NCBI GenBank assembly: GCA_038043305.1
Contig: JBBTCG010000162.1
Location: 1 to 32,282 of the forward strand
Length of the DNA stretch: 32,282 bases
Direction of reading: 5' to 3'
From: JACRCE01 sp038043305
GTDB lineage: Bacteria; Desulfobacterota; GWC2-55-46
Positions 21,695 through 28,581 of this stretch are shown here, piece after piece; positions within the stretch are counted from its first letter, which is position 1, and every line of letters begins with the position of its first letter. Below the pieces are notes generated by a model. That model saw only the letters and a program-made list of their open reading frames with translations, was not told the DNA's origin and made no database searches. Both the position numbers and the translations under genes were made by a program.

Positions 21695-23440
21695 ATGGAA
21701 AACTCCGGGATAGCAAAGGTCTTTACCGAGATAGCGGAACTGCTGGAGATAAAGGGAGATGACCCGTTCCGCATCCGTTCCTATAAAAATGCGGCAATGG
21801 TCGTGGAGGGTCTTACCAAAAGCCTTGCGTCCCTTTATGAACAAGGGGAGTTGAACGGGATTCCGGGTATCGGCGCCGGACTCAGGCAAAAGATAATTGA
21901 GATGCTCTTGACCTCAAGATGCGCCTACCATGACGAGCTTCTTAAAGAACTCCCATCCGGACTCCTTGACATCCTCAACGTTCGCGGCGTAGGGCCGAAA
22001 AAAGCCGCGCTTTTTTACAAGGAACTCGGCATAAGCACGGTTGAGGCGCTTGAAAAAGCCGCGCACTCTCACGCCCTTGCCGCTTTGAATCACATAGGAG
22101 AAAAGACCGAGGAAAACATTATCAAGGGCATCATGGAGCTTAGGACAATGGCCGGCAGGGTTACGCTCCACTCCGCCATGCTCACGGCCGATGCAATTAT
22201 CAAGTACCTGAAAAAGACAACCAACGTTGGGGATGTCCAACCGGCCGGGAGCATCAGGCGCTGGAGCGAGTCCATCGGCGACATTGACATACTTGCAATA
22301 TCAAGCGAACACGAACGGGTTGTTGACGCATTCGTAAAATACCCGGATGCCAAGGAGACCATATCAAAGGGCGATACAAAGGCGGCGATTGCGCTGAAAA
22401 ACGGCTTGCATGTTGACCTGCGCGTACTTGACGCCCTTTCTTACGGCGCGGCAATGCAGTATTTTACAGGCTCCAAGTCACATAACGTAATCATAAGGGA
22501 GATGGCGAAAAAAAAGGGGCTGAAGATTAACGAGTACGGCGTATTCGATGAAAAGACCGGAGAGCGTCTTGCCGGTCTCACAGAGGCCGACATATACAAG
22601 CACGTTGGCCTGCCTCTGATATTGCCTGAATACAGGGAGGGACTGGGAGAGATAGAGGCCGCGCTTGGCGGAAGGCTGCCAAGACCGCTTGAGTTGACTG
22701 ATATTAGAGGAGACCTGCACTGCCACACCGTTGAGAGCGACGGGGCTGAGACGCTGGATAAGATGGCTGAGGAGGCCATGCGGCTTGGGTATGAGTACAT
22801 GGCAATAACGGATCATTCAAGGGCCGTTGGTATTGCTCACGGCCTTGACACGAAAAGGGCGTTGAAACAGATAGAGGAGATAGACGCCTTTAACGCCTCT
22901 CTTAAAAAAGCCGGCAAAAGGTTCGTTGTTCTCAAGTCAGCGGAGGTTGACATACGCGCCGACGGCACACTTGACCACGAAGACGCGGTGCTTGACAAGC
23001 TCGACTGCGTGATCGGGGCAATACACTCAGGCTTCACCATGACGATGGCTGAGCAGACCCGCCGCATCATAAAGGGTCTGAGCACCGGGCGTATTGACAT
23101 ACTGGCGCACCCCACCGGAAGGCTCATCGGCATCCGGCCCGCCTATCAGGTGGACATGGAAGCGGGAATGGAGGCCGCAGTAAAGACGAGCGCCGCGCTT
23201 GAGCTTAACTCCTCTCCTGAGAGGCTTGACCTCAATGACGTGCATTGCCGGGCGGCAATGGAAAGGGGCATACTCGTCGCCATTTCAACGGACGCACATT
23301 CCGCGCCCCAGTTGTCCAACATGACTTACGGCGTGCACACGGCAAGACGCGGCTGGCTTGAGAAAAAGAACGTGCTCAACGCAAGGCCGCTTAAGGAGCT
23401 TTTGGCGTGGTTGAAGAAGAGGCGGTCTTTCGTCCGCTGA
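21695..23440 (+). CDS. polX: DNA polymerase X with PHP domain (PolX)
   Basis: 581 aa, close to the roughly 570 aa of Bacillus PolX, a repair polymerase with 3'-5' exonuclease activity. The N-terminal helix-hairpin-helix region has GIPGIGAGLRQKI and VRGVGPKKAALFY. The nucleotidyltransferase site shows the first two acids in SIGDIDILAIS and the third in HVDLRVLD. The PHP domain starts at RGDLHCHT and continues with AITDHS and IGAIHSGF, with further metal His residues, HPTGRL and TDAHS. The ATG at 21695 is preferred over an upstream start at 21653, because the promoter lies between them and MENSGIAKVF is the family-like beginning. It is divergent from murI. Confidence 0.95.
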   Translation: MENSGIAKVFTEIAELLEIKGDDPFRIRSYKNAAMVVEGLTKSLASLYEQGELNGIPGIGAGLRQKIIEMLLTSRCAYHDELLKELPSGLLDILNVRGVGPKKAALFYKELGISTVEALEKAAHSHALAALNHIGEKTEENIIKGIMELRTMAGRVTLHSAMLTADAIIKYLKKTTNVGDVQPAGSIRRWSESIGDIDILAISSEHERVVDAFVKYPDAKETISKGDTKAAIALKNGLHVDLRVLDALSYGAAMQYFTGSKSHNVIIREMAKKKGLKINEYGVFDEKTGERLAGLTEADIYKHVGLPLILPEYREGLGEIEAALGGRLPRPLELTDIRGDLHCHTVESDGAETLDKMAEEAMRLGYEYMAITDHSRAVGIAHGLDTKRALKQIEEIDAFNASLKKAGKRFVVLKSAEVDIRADGTLDHEDAVLDKLDCVIGAIHSGFTMTMAEQTRRIIKGLSTGRIDILAHPTGRLIGIRPAYQVDMEAGMEAAVKTSAALELNSSPERLDLNDVHCRAAMERGILVAISTDAHSAPQLSNMTYGVHTARRGWLEKKNVLNARPLKELLAWLKKRRSFVR

Positions 23441-23449
23441 AGGGAAACT

Positions 23450-23472
23450 CCTCCCCTTTTTTCAAGGGGAGG
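23450..23472. repeat. Hairpin after polX
   Basis: CCTCCCCTT and AAGGGGAGG form a 9-bp stem with a 5-base loop, 9 bases after the polX stop. No T-run follows; a GGGTGG stretch does. This may be an intergenic repeat of its own. Confidence 0.6.
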
Positions 23473-23485
23473 CTGGGTGGGGTTG

Positions 23486-23494
23486 TGTTATAAT
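23486..23494 (+). promoter_or_regulatory. Extended -10 promoter before the carbonic anhydrase
   Basis: TGTTATAAT, a TGn-extended perfect -10. Transcription would start about 23501. An ATG lies 8 bases after the box (23503), in frame with the carbonic anhydrase but 35 codons before the family-like start. Confidence 0.55.
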
Positions 23495-23543
23495 TCATCG
23501 TTATGCCGACCAAACGATGGGCTTCGTACCTCAGCCCATCCTA

Positions 23544-23577
23544 CCGTGCTGTCAGGGGCAAACTCCTGACGGCACGG
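23544..23577. repeat. 15-bp hairpin in the carbonic anhydrase leader
   Basis: The arms CCGTGCTGTCAGGGG and CTCCTGACGGCACGG pair with two GU wobbles around a CAAA loop. The right arm and following base (CTCCTGACGGCACGGG) are also in the hairpin at 25541-25566 and its flank. It lies between the promoter and the likely start codon. Confidence 0.75.
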
Positions 23578-23607
23578 GAAAAACAATGGCGCACAGGGAT
23601 CGTTACC

Positions 23608-24234
23608 ATGAATAAACTGCCTGAACTGTTCGCAAACAACAGGAGATGGGCCGCCTCCGTCGAGAAGACCAATCCTGATTTTTTCAAGACCCTTGCGCGT
23701 CAGCAAAAGCCGGACTACTTATGGATAGGCTGCTCTGACAGCAGGGTTCCGGCAAACGAGATTGTAGGGCTTATGCCCGGCGAACTGTTCGTGCACAGGA
23801 ACGTGGCAAACCTTGTCGTTCACACGGACATGAACTGCCTGTCGGTCATTCAATACGCGGTAGAGGTCTTGAATGTAAAACAGATCATGGTATGCGGACA
23901 TTACGGATGCGGCGGAGTAACGGCGGCGCTTGAGAACAGGACACACGGCCTCATAGACAACTGGCTCAGGCACATAAGGGATATCCGTTCAATCCACCTC
24001 GACGAGTTGAAGGGGCTCAGGGATAAACCAACGATGTTGAACCGCCTTTGCGAATTGAATGTCATCAGGCAGGTCTCCAACGTTTGTCAAACGACGATAA
24101 TTCAGGATGCATGGGCAAGGAAGCAGCCGGTTGCGGTGCACGGCTGGATATACGGCATAGAGGACGGGCTTTTAAGAAACCTTGACGTTTGCGTCGCGGG
24201 GAAGAGGGACTATAAGCGGGTGTTCGGGAGGTAA
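23608..24234 (+). CDS. can: Beta-class carbonic anhydrase
   Basis: 208 aa from the ATG at 23608, which has AGGG 9 bases upstream; the open frame from 23503 adds 35 residues with no family character. The enzyme interconverts CO2 and bicarbonate. Zinc ligands and partner are Cys42, Asp44 and Arg46 in IGCSDSR and His98 and Cys101 in CGHYGCGG; ELFVHRNVANLV and VHGWIYGIEDG are further family marks. Length and N-terminus (MNKLPELFANNRRWA) match the E. coli Can type. The gene symbol is by family resemblance. Confidence 0.94.
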   Translation: MNKLPELFANNRRWAASVEKTNPDFFKTLARQQKPDYLWIGCSDSRVPANEIVGLMPGELFVHRNVANLVVHTDMNCLSVIQYAVEVLNVKQIMVCGHYGCGGVTAALENRTHGLIDNWLRHIRDIRSIHLDELKGLRDKPTMLNRLCELNVIRQVSNVCQTTIIQDAWARKQPVAVHGWIYGIEDGLLRNLDVCVAGKRDYKRVFGR

Positions 24235-24285
24235 AACCGGCAAAAAGAGGCAATGAAATTCATCAGATACGTCAAGCCATTTTTA

Positions 24286-24314
24286 TTGACAACCCTTTCA
24301 AGATATATGTTATT
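24286..24314 (+). promoter_or_regulatory. Weak candidate promoter before the cassette-like island
   Basis: A perfect TTGACA at 24286-24291 is followed after 17-19 bases by only partial -10 boxes (GTTATT, TTATTT, TATTTT). It would fit the DUF2321 gene. Confidence 0.35.
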
Positions 24315-24343
24315 TTTAGCTCAGTTGTACAGATAGTAAGCTG

Positions 24344-24350
24344 GTTAGAC
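24344..24350 (+). other. GTTRRRY-type cassette boundary candidate
   Basis: GTTAGAC fits the integron recombination core GTTRRRY, 15 bases before the DUF2321 ATG. A cassette cut between G and T here and at 24896 would be about 552 bp and contain one gene and an attC-like site. The heptamer alone is common by chance. Confidence 0.4.
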
Positions 24351-24365
24351 ATGCGAGGAAATGCG

Positions 24366-24836
24366 ATGAAAGATAATTACTACGACACTGCGCAAATCTG
24401 CTTGAACGGACATACCGTCAACAGCAATGCGATTTCGTCACCCCAGTTAAACCAGAAACATTGCGCTAAGTGCGGAGAACAGACAATAACTAAATGTCCC
24501 GCGTGCAATACGGCCATTCGGGGCTACTACACTTATGTCTATTATTACAAGCCCGCTTACTGCCACAACTGCGGGGAGGCATTTCCATGGACTACAAGCA
24601 GCCTTAAAGCCGCCTCTGAACTTGTCGACGAATTAGAAGCCTTGAACCCGGAAGAGAAACAGCAACTCAAGGACAGTTTCCCAGACATCGTGAAAGACAC
24701 GCCAAAAACCGTGGTCGCGGGAACGCGATTTAAACGGCTGATGGAAAAGGCCGGGGCAGAGGCATACGACGGGATGAAGTCCATCTTGATTAACGTCGTT
24801 AGCGAAGCAGTAAAGAAGTCAGTGTTCGGTCCATAG
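24366..24836 (+). CDS. DUF2321-like zinc-ribbon protein
   Basis: 156 aa. The start at 24366 has GAGGAAATG 4-12 bases upstream. The first half has a pattern matching DUF2321 (PF10083): YDTAQICLNGHTVNS, SPQLNQKHCAKCG, ITKCPACNTAIRGYY and YCHNCGEAFPWT, giving several Cys pairs for zinc. The second half is helical (LVDELEALNPEEKQQLKDSF) and ends with SILINVVSEAVKKSVFG. Function is unknown. The stop is followed at 11 bases by an attC-like site, so this looks like a gene cassette. Base composition is more AT-rich than neighbours. Confidence 0.82.
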   Translation: MKDNYYDTAQICLNGHTVNSNAISSPQLNQKHCAKCGEQTITKCPACNTAIRGYYTYVYYYKPAYCHNCGEAFPWTTSSLKAASELVDELEALNPEEKQQLKDSFPDIVKDTPKTVVAGTRFKRLMEKAGAEAYDGMKSILINVVSEAVKKSVFGP

Positions 24837-24846
24837 AGATATATAT

Positions 24847-24902
24847 GCCCAACAAGGCGCTCCAGCCGACACCCTTGCCACGGCTGAGCTTTGGCGTCAG
24901 CG
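24847..24902 (+). other. attC-like site (integron cassette recombination site)
   Basis: The order fits attC: R'' GCCCAAC (24847-24853, matching RYYYAAC), a 5-base spacer, L'' GCTCCAG (24859-24865), a GC stem-loop (CCG...CGG), L' CTGAGC (24884-24889), a 6-base spacer and R' GTCAGCG (24896-24902). L'' has exactly one extra base relative to L', the extrahelical base attC requires. R' departs from GTTRRRY, so the site may be degenerate. It sits immediately after a gene stop, as in cassettes. No integrase gene is in the window. Confidence 0.6.
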
Positions 24903-24918
24903 GAATTGGAGATTATGA

Positions 24919-25215
24919 ATGGAAGCTGCCTATTCGGTCAATGGTGTGCCGATACGCCTGACTTATGAGAGATGGTACCATATTGTCGAAAACCACGATG
25001 AATTAGCAAGCTATTTCTATGATGTGCTTGATACTGTAGGAAAGCCAGAGCTTATTGTTCGTGGCAACAAAGGGTCTTATAAAGCTACGAGAAATATTGG
25101 AAGAAGAAAGTGGCTGGTAGTGGTCTACAAGGAACTATCGAAAAGCGATGGATTTGTGATTACCGCCTATTTCCTTGATTCTAAACCAAAAGGAGAAATA
25201 ATATGGCAACAGTAA
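24919..25215 (+). CDS. Putative BECR-fold (PBECR2-like) nuclease toxin
   Basis: 98 aa. I recognise the general pattern of the phage Barnase-EndoU-ColicinE5/D-RelE-like nucleases, not a certain family: LTYERWYHIVENHDEL with the conserved His, LDTVGKPELIVRG, SYKATRNIG and LVVVYKELSKSDGFVITAYFLDS. It overlaps the DUF2283 gene by 13 bases, an arrangement typical of toxin-antitoxin pairs. It lies just after the attC-like site, and toxin-antitoxin genes are common in cassette arrays. Toxicity is not shown by sequence alone. Confidence 0.6.
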   Translation: MEAAYSVNGVPIRLTYERWYHIVENHDELASYFYDVLDTVGKPELIVRGNKGSYKATRNIGRRKWLVVVYKELSKSDGFVITAYFLDSKPKGEIIWQQ

Positions 25216-25454
25216 CAACCAAGAGGACAGCGGATTTCATCAGTAACTGTGTTGCAGTAGCAACCGATATGCTGAAATTGCCAACGCGGCATATGTGGCT
25301 GGACTATGACAGGGAGGCTGATGTACTCTATATGAGTTTCCGCAAACCCCAGCGAGCTGCTACGACGATTGAAATGGATGACGACATATTGATCCGGAAA
25401 GACGGAAAAGATATTGTTGGTTTGACAATATTGAATGCGAGCAGCAGACAATAA
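25203..25454 (+). CDS. DUF2283 protein, probable antitoxin
   Basis: 83 aa. The core LDYDREADVLYMSFRKPQ, DDDILIRKDGKDIVGLTILNAS is the DUF2283 pattern. DUF2283 genes often sit next to small nuclease-like genes and are presumed antitoxins. The N-terminal 25 residues are less conserved. The GGAGAAATA ribosome site lies within the upstream gene, which it overlaps by 13 bases. Beyond its stop (25455-25500) there is no second attC-like site that I can see. Confidence 0.7.
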   Translation: MATVTTKRTADFISNCVAVATDMLKLPTRHMWLDYDREADVLYMSFRKPQRAATTIEMDDDILIRKDGKDIVGLTILNASSRQ

Positions 25455-25506
25455 TAAAAATTTCGCCGCCGCCAACAGCATGTCGGTTTTACAAGGTTTA
25501 CCTGTG

Positions 25507-25530
25507 GCGGCAGGGCTTTGCCCCTGCCGC
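25507..25530. repeat. 9-bp GC-rich hairpin
   Basis: GCGGCAGGG and CCCTGCCGC around a 6-base loop, in the 130-base spacer between the convergent DUF2283 and HlyC/CorC genes. Confidence 0.7.
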
Positions 25531-25540
25531 TCACCTGATT

Positions 25541-25566
25541 GCCGTCAGGAGTTTCCTCCTGACGGC
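25541..25566. repeat. Perfect 11-bp hairpin, related to 23544-23577
   Basis: GCCGTCAGGAG and CTCCTGACGGC around TTTC. The right arm plus its flank (CTCCTGACGGCACGGG) also occurs in the hairpin at 23544-23577. It could be a terminator for either gene but no T-run follows. Confidence 0.8.
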
Positions 25567-25584
25567 ACGGGTAAAAGCGCGACG

Positions 25585-26913
25585 TTATCCTTCCCTCTTC
25601 CTCTTTCCCCCCTCCAGCGGCTCGACCTTCACCTTTACGATCCTGTTCATTTCAACGTCAACGACCGTAAAGCGCATGTCCTTAAAGATTACGAACTCCC
25701 CTCCCCTCGGGATGCGTTGGAGTTTGGCGAGCATGAATCCGGCAAGGGTGTTGTACTCCTCGCCCTCCTCCTCGATTACAAGGCCGGCGTCCTCAAGGTC
25801 TCCTATCGAGGCTGAGGCGTCAATGAGCATGGCGCCGTCCTTGAGCTTTTCCACAAGCCCGCCCTTGCCCGTGTCGTACTCATCCTCTATCTCTCCGACT
25901 ATCTCCTCAAGCAGGTCTTCTATCGTTACAAGCCCGTCCACGTCGCCGTGCTCGTCAATGACTATTGCGATGTGCATCTTCCTGCGCTGCATCTCACGGA
26001 GAAGGCGGCTTATCATTACGGAATTCGGCACAAAATACGGCTGGCGCATCAGTTCCTTTATAACGACATCGGAGCCGTGCTCAACGGCGCGGAAGACGTC
26101 CTTGTTGTAGAGAATGCCAATGACCTTTTCAAGGGATTGGCTGTAGACCGGGTATCTTGAAAACCCGGTCTCGGATATGAACCTCAAAGCCTTTTTCGGG
26201 TCCGTTTCAGCGTCAATGGCGCTTATCTTGTGCTTGGGAACCATGACCTCCTTTACCGTCGCGTCCGCGAACTCAAAGACGCCGTGCAGAAGCGCGGCCT
26301 CCGTCTCCTCGAATATGCCGGTGTCCGTCCCCTCCCTGATGAAAAACTTGAGTTCCTCCTCTGATACGAATGCGCGTTTTTCCACTCCCTTTACGCCGAT
26401 GAGCCTCAAGACCGCTCTATTTGAGATGGTAAGGGTTTTAACGACCACGACGGATATCCTTGAAAGCAGGTCTATGGGAGCGGCCGAGGCCATCGCAATC
26501 CTTTCCGCGTGGCGCATGGCAAGGGACTTGGGCGCAAGCTCGCCAAGAACAAGCGTTGCGTAAGATATGATGACGACTACCGCTGCGACGGAGAGCGCCT
26601 CCGCGTAATGGCGCACAGGCTCGTACGGCGCGGCAAGGAAAAAGGGTTTTATGGCCTCTATGGCCGCCACGCCGCCTATGACCGATGCAAGGGTTCCGAC
26701 TACCGTAACGCCGATCTGCACGGTTGCAAGAAACCTGTCAGGGTCCTCCTTGAGTTTTGCAACTATCGCGGCTGACCGGTTGCCTTCCTTTGCGAGCTTG
26801 GAGATGAGACTCCGCTTGGCCGTGATTATGGCTATCTCGGCGCTTGAAAAAAAGCCGTTCAGAAGTATCAGTATGAATACTACAAAGGCTTCGAATAAGA
26901 GGCTGTCTGACAA
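25585..26913 (-). CDS. CNNM/CorC/HlyC-family CBS-domain membrane protein
   Basis: 442 aa. This family (DUF21 membrane domain, CBS pair and CorC_HlyC domain) is linked to Mg2+ or Co2+ efflux; it is not a true haemolysin. The N-terminal 150 residues have about four helices with the family motifs NGFFSSAEIAIITAKR and GELAPKSLAMRHAE. The CBS pair follows (VKEVMVPKHKISAIDAE, GFSRYPVYSQSLEKVIGILYNKDV, VIDEHGDVDGLVTIEDLLEEIVGEIEDEYD) and then the small beta domain with EYNTLAGFMLAKLQRIP. Start is TTG at 26913, with AGGAAGGAG 8 bases upstream in the edge of the repeat at 26928. Confidence 0.9.
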   Translation of the reverse strand: MSDSLLFEAFVVFILILLNGFFSSAEIAIITAKRSLISKLAKEGNRSAAIVAKLKEDPDRFLATVQIGVTVVGTLASVIGGVAAIEAIKPFFLAAPYEPVRHYAEALSVAAVVVIISYATLVLGELAPKSLAMRHAERIAMASAAPIDLLSRISVVVVKTLTISNRAVLRLIGVKGVEKRAFVSEEELKFFIREGTDTGIFEETEAALLHGVFEFADATVKEVMVPKHKISAIDAETDPKKALRFISETGFSRYPVYSQSLEKVIGILYNKDVFRAVEHGSDVVIKELMRQPYFVPNSVMISRLLREMQRRKMHIAIVIDEHGDVDGLVTIEDLLEEIVGEIEDEYDTGKGGLVEKLKDGAMLIDASASIGDLEDAGLVIEEEGEEYNTLAGFMLAKLQRIPRGGEFVIFKDMRFTVVDVEMNRIVKVKVEPLEGGKRKREG

Positions 26914-26927
26914 CGCTTAAACTCCTT

Positions 26928-27016
26928 CCTACCTTTTTTGAAAAAAAGGTAGGCCCCCCGATTAAAACATTCCCTCGATAGAGACATTCGAGGGCAGGCT
27001 TATACTCATATTGCCC
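26928..27016 (+). repeat. 89-bp interspersed repeat, copy R1
   Basis: Hairpin CCTACC-T6/A7-GGTAGG (the arms pair over 12 bases), a nested hairpin CCCTCGA/TCGAGGG, GCAGGCTTATACT and ATATTGCCC. Identical to 28381-28469 except for two bases. It lies between the enolase stop and the HlyC/CorC start. It is continued by the module shared with 20120-20142. Confidence 0.92.
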
Positions 27017-27032
27017 GTGCGGCAAGCACCGC

Positions 27033-28307
27033 TCAACGCCCTTTGAATACCGAAAGCCCCGGATAGATCGCGCTTGCCCCGAGTTCCTCTTCAATCCTCA
27101 GGAGCTGGTTGTACTTGGCTACCCTGTCGGTGCGCGAGGCGGACCCGGTCTTTATCTGGCCGGCGTTAACCGCCACGCTTATATCGGCGATCGTGGTGTC
27201 CTCGGTCTCGCCGCTCCTGTGGGAGATTACCGTCGTATATCCCGCGGTCTTTGCCATTTCTATGGCGTCGAGCGTCTCGGTCAGCGTGCCGATCTGGTTG
27301 ACCTTTATGAGTATGGAGTTAGCCACGCCCTCGTCAATCCCACGCTTGAGGCGGCCCGTGTTTGTTACGAACAGATCGTCGCCCACGAGTTGGACGCTTG
27401 AACATAGCTTCTTTGTAAGCAGACGCCAGCCCTCCCAATCATCCTCTGATAGGCCGTCCTCTATGGAAACAATGGGATAATCACGGGCAAGAGAGGCAAG
27501 ATAGTCCACCATCTGGCCGCTTGATATGTTTTTACCTTCAAGGGAGTAAGAGCCGTTCTTGTAAAGTTCGCTTGAGGCGCAGTCCAGAGCGATGAATATA
27601 TCCTTTCCCGGCTTGTAACCGGCAGCGGATATGGCCTGTATTATCACCTCAATGGCCTGCTTATTTGAATCAAGCATTGGCGCAAAGCCGCCCTCGTCTC
27701 CGACGGCGGTTGACAGACCCTTTTTCCTGAGTATCTCCTTTAGGCAATGGAAGGTCTCGACGCCTGCCTGAAGCGCTTCACTGAACGATGAAAACCCGGC
27801 GGGCATTGCCATGAACTCCTGTATGTCAAGGTTGTTATTCGCATGTGCGCCGCCGTTGATTATGTTCATCATGGGCACCGGAAGCGTCTTTGCGTTAACG
27901 CCGCCAAGGTATCTGTAAAAAGGAAGACCTGTCGCTCCCGCGCCTGCGCGCGCGACCGCCATTGACGCGCCGAGTATGGCGTTAGCGCCAAGCTTTTTCT
28001 TGTTCTCTGTCCCGTCAAGCGCGATAAGCACGGCGTCTATCATGGGCTGATCAGTTGCTTCCCGTCCGGCAAGCGCGGGCGCTATCTTTTCATTTACCGC
28101 CTTTACCGCCTTTTGTACGCCCTTGCCAAGGTACCTCCTCTTGTCTCCGTCGCGCATCTCAACGGCCTCGAACATGCCTGTGGACGCCCCTGACGGCACG
28201 GCAGCGCGTCCCTTGAAGCCGCCCTCAAGCAAAACCTCCACCTCAACCGTAGGGTTGCCCCTTGAATCAAGTATCTCCCTCGCCAGTACCGAAACAATGG
28301 ATGTCAT
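27033..28307 (-). CDS. eno: Enolase
   Basis: 424 aa. Enolase converts 2-phosphoglycerate to phosphoenolpyruvate in glycolysis. The N-terminus IVSVLAREILDSRGNPTVEVEV and AAVPSGASTG, the middle ALDGTENKKKLGANAILGAS, the metal-site DCASSE and IEDGLSEDDWEGW, and the signature ILIKVNQIGTLTETL and SHRSGETEDTTIADISVA are all there. A GGAGG ribosome site lies about 9 bases before the ATG. The repeat R1 begins 17 bases past the stop codon; its GCAAGCACC-containing continuation begins 2 bases past it. Two upstream repeats and a promoter precede it. Confidence 0.97.
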   Translation of the reverse strand: MTSIVSVLAREILDSRGNPTVEVEVLLEGGFKGRAAVPSGASTGMFEAVEMRDGDKRRYLGKGVQKAVKAVNEKIAPALAGREATDQPMIDAVLIALDGTENKKKLGANAILGASMAVARAGAGATGLPFYRYLGGVNAKTLPVPMMNIINGGAHANNNLDIQEFMAMPAGFSSFSEALQAGVETFHCLKEILRKKGLSTAVGDEGGFAPMLDSNKQAIEVIIQAISAAGYKPGKDIFIALDCASSELYKNGSYSLEGKNISSGQMVDYLASLARDYPIVSIEDGLSEDDWEGWRLLTKKLCSSVQLVGDDLFVTNTGRLKRGIDEGVANSILIKVNQIGTLTETLDAIEMAKTAGYTTVISHRSGETEDTTIADISVAVNAGQIKTGSASRTDRVAKYNQLLRIEEELGASAIYPGLSVFKGR

Positions 28308-28346
28308 TTAGAAGTTCCTCCGGACAATTTATTACGAATCGCCAAT

Positions 28347-28374
28347 ATTATACTTTTAAGCCCTGAAAATGCAA
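28347..28374 (-). promoter_or_regulatory. Promoter of eno
   Basis: On the minus strand, TTGCAT (28369-28374), a 16-base spacer and a perfect TATAAT (28347-28352). Transcription would begin about 33 bases before the enolase ATG, leaving room for the GGAGG site. Confidence 0.6.
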
Positions 28375-28380
28375 GCCTTA

Positions 28381-28469
28381 CCTACCTTTTTTGAAAAAAA
28401 GGTAGGCCCCCCGATTAAAACATTCCCCCGATAGAGACATTCGAGGGCAGGCTTATACTGATATTGCCC
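28381..28469 (+). repeat. 89-bp interspersed repeat, copy R2
   Basis: Same as 26928-27016 with two substitutions, one of which weakens the nested hairpin (CCCCCGA against TCGAGGG). Its tail ATATTGCCCCATCACC differs after ATATTGCCC from R1 and resembles the 15366-15455 tail. It fills most of the 274-base spacer between eno and the Na/Pi gene. Confidence 0.92.
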
Positions 28470-28496
28470 CATCACCCTTTTAGCAAACGGTTGTAA

Positions 28497-28525
28497 TTGA
28501 CTTGAACATGATATTGGACAATAAT
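28497..28525 (+). promoter_or_regulatory. Promoter of the Na/Pi cotransporter gene
   Basis: TTGACT (28497-28502), 17 bases, and AATAAT (28520-28525). The leader to the ATG at 28582 is about 50 bases. Confidence 0.5.
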
Positions 28526-28581
28526 GAAATAAATAGCGTTGTCGCGTCGTCTGTCAAAATTCGCCGTATTTACGAACAGTT

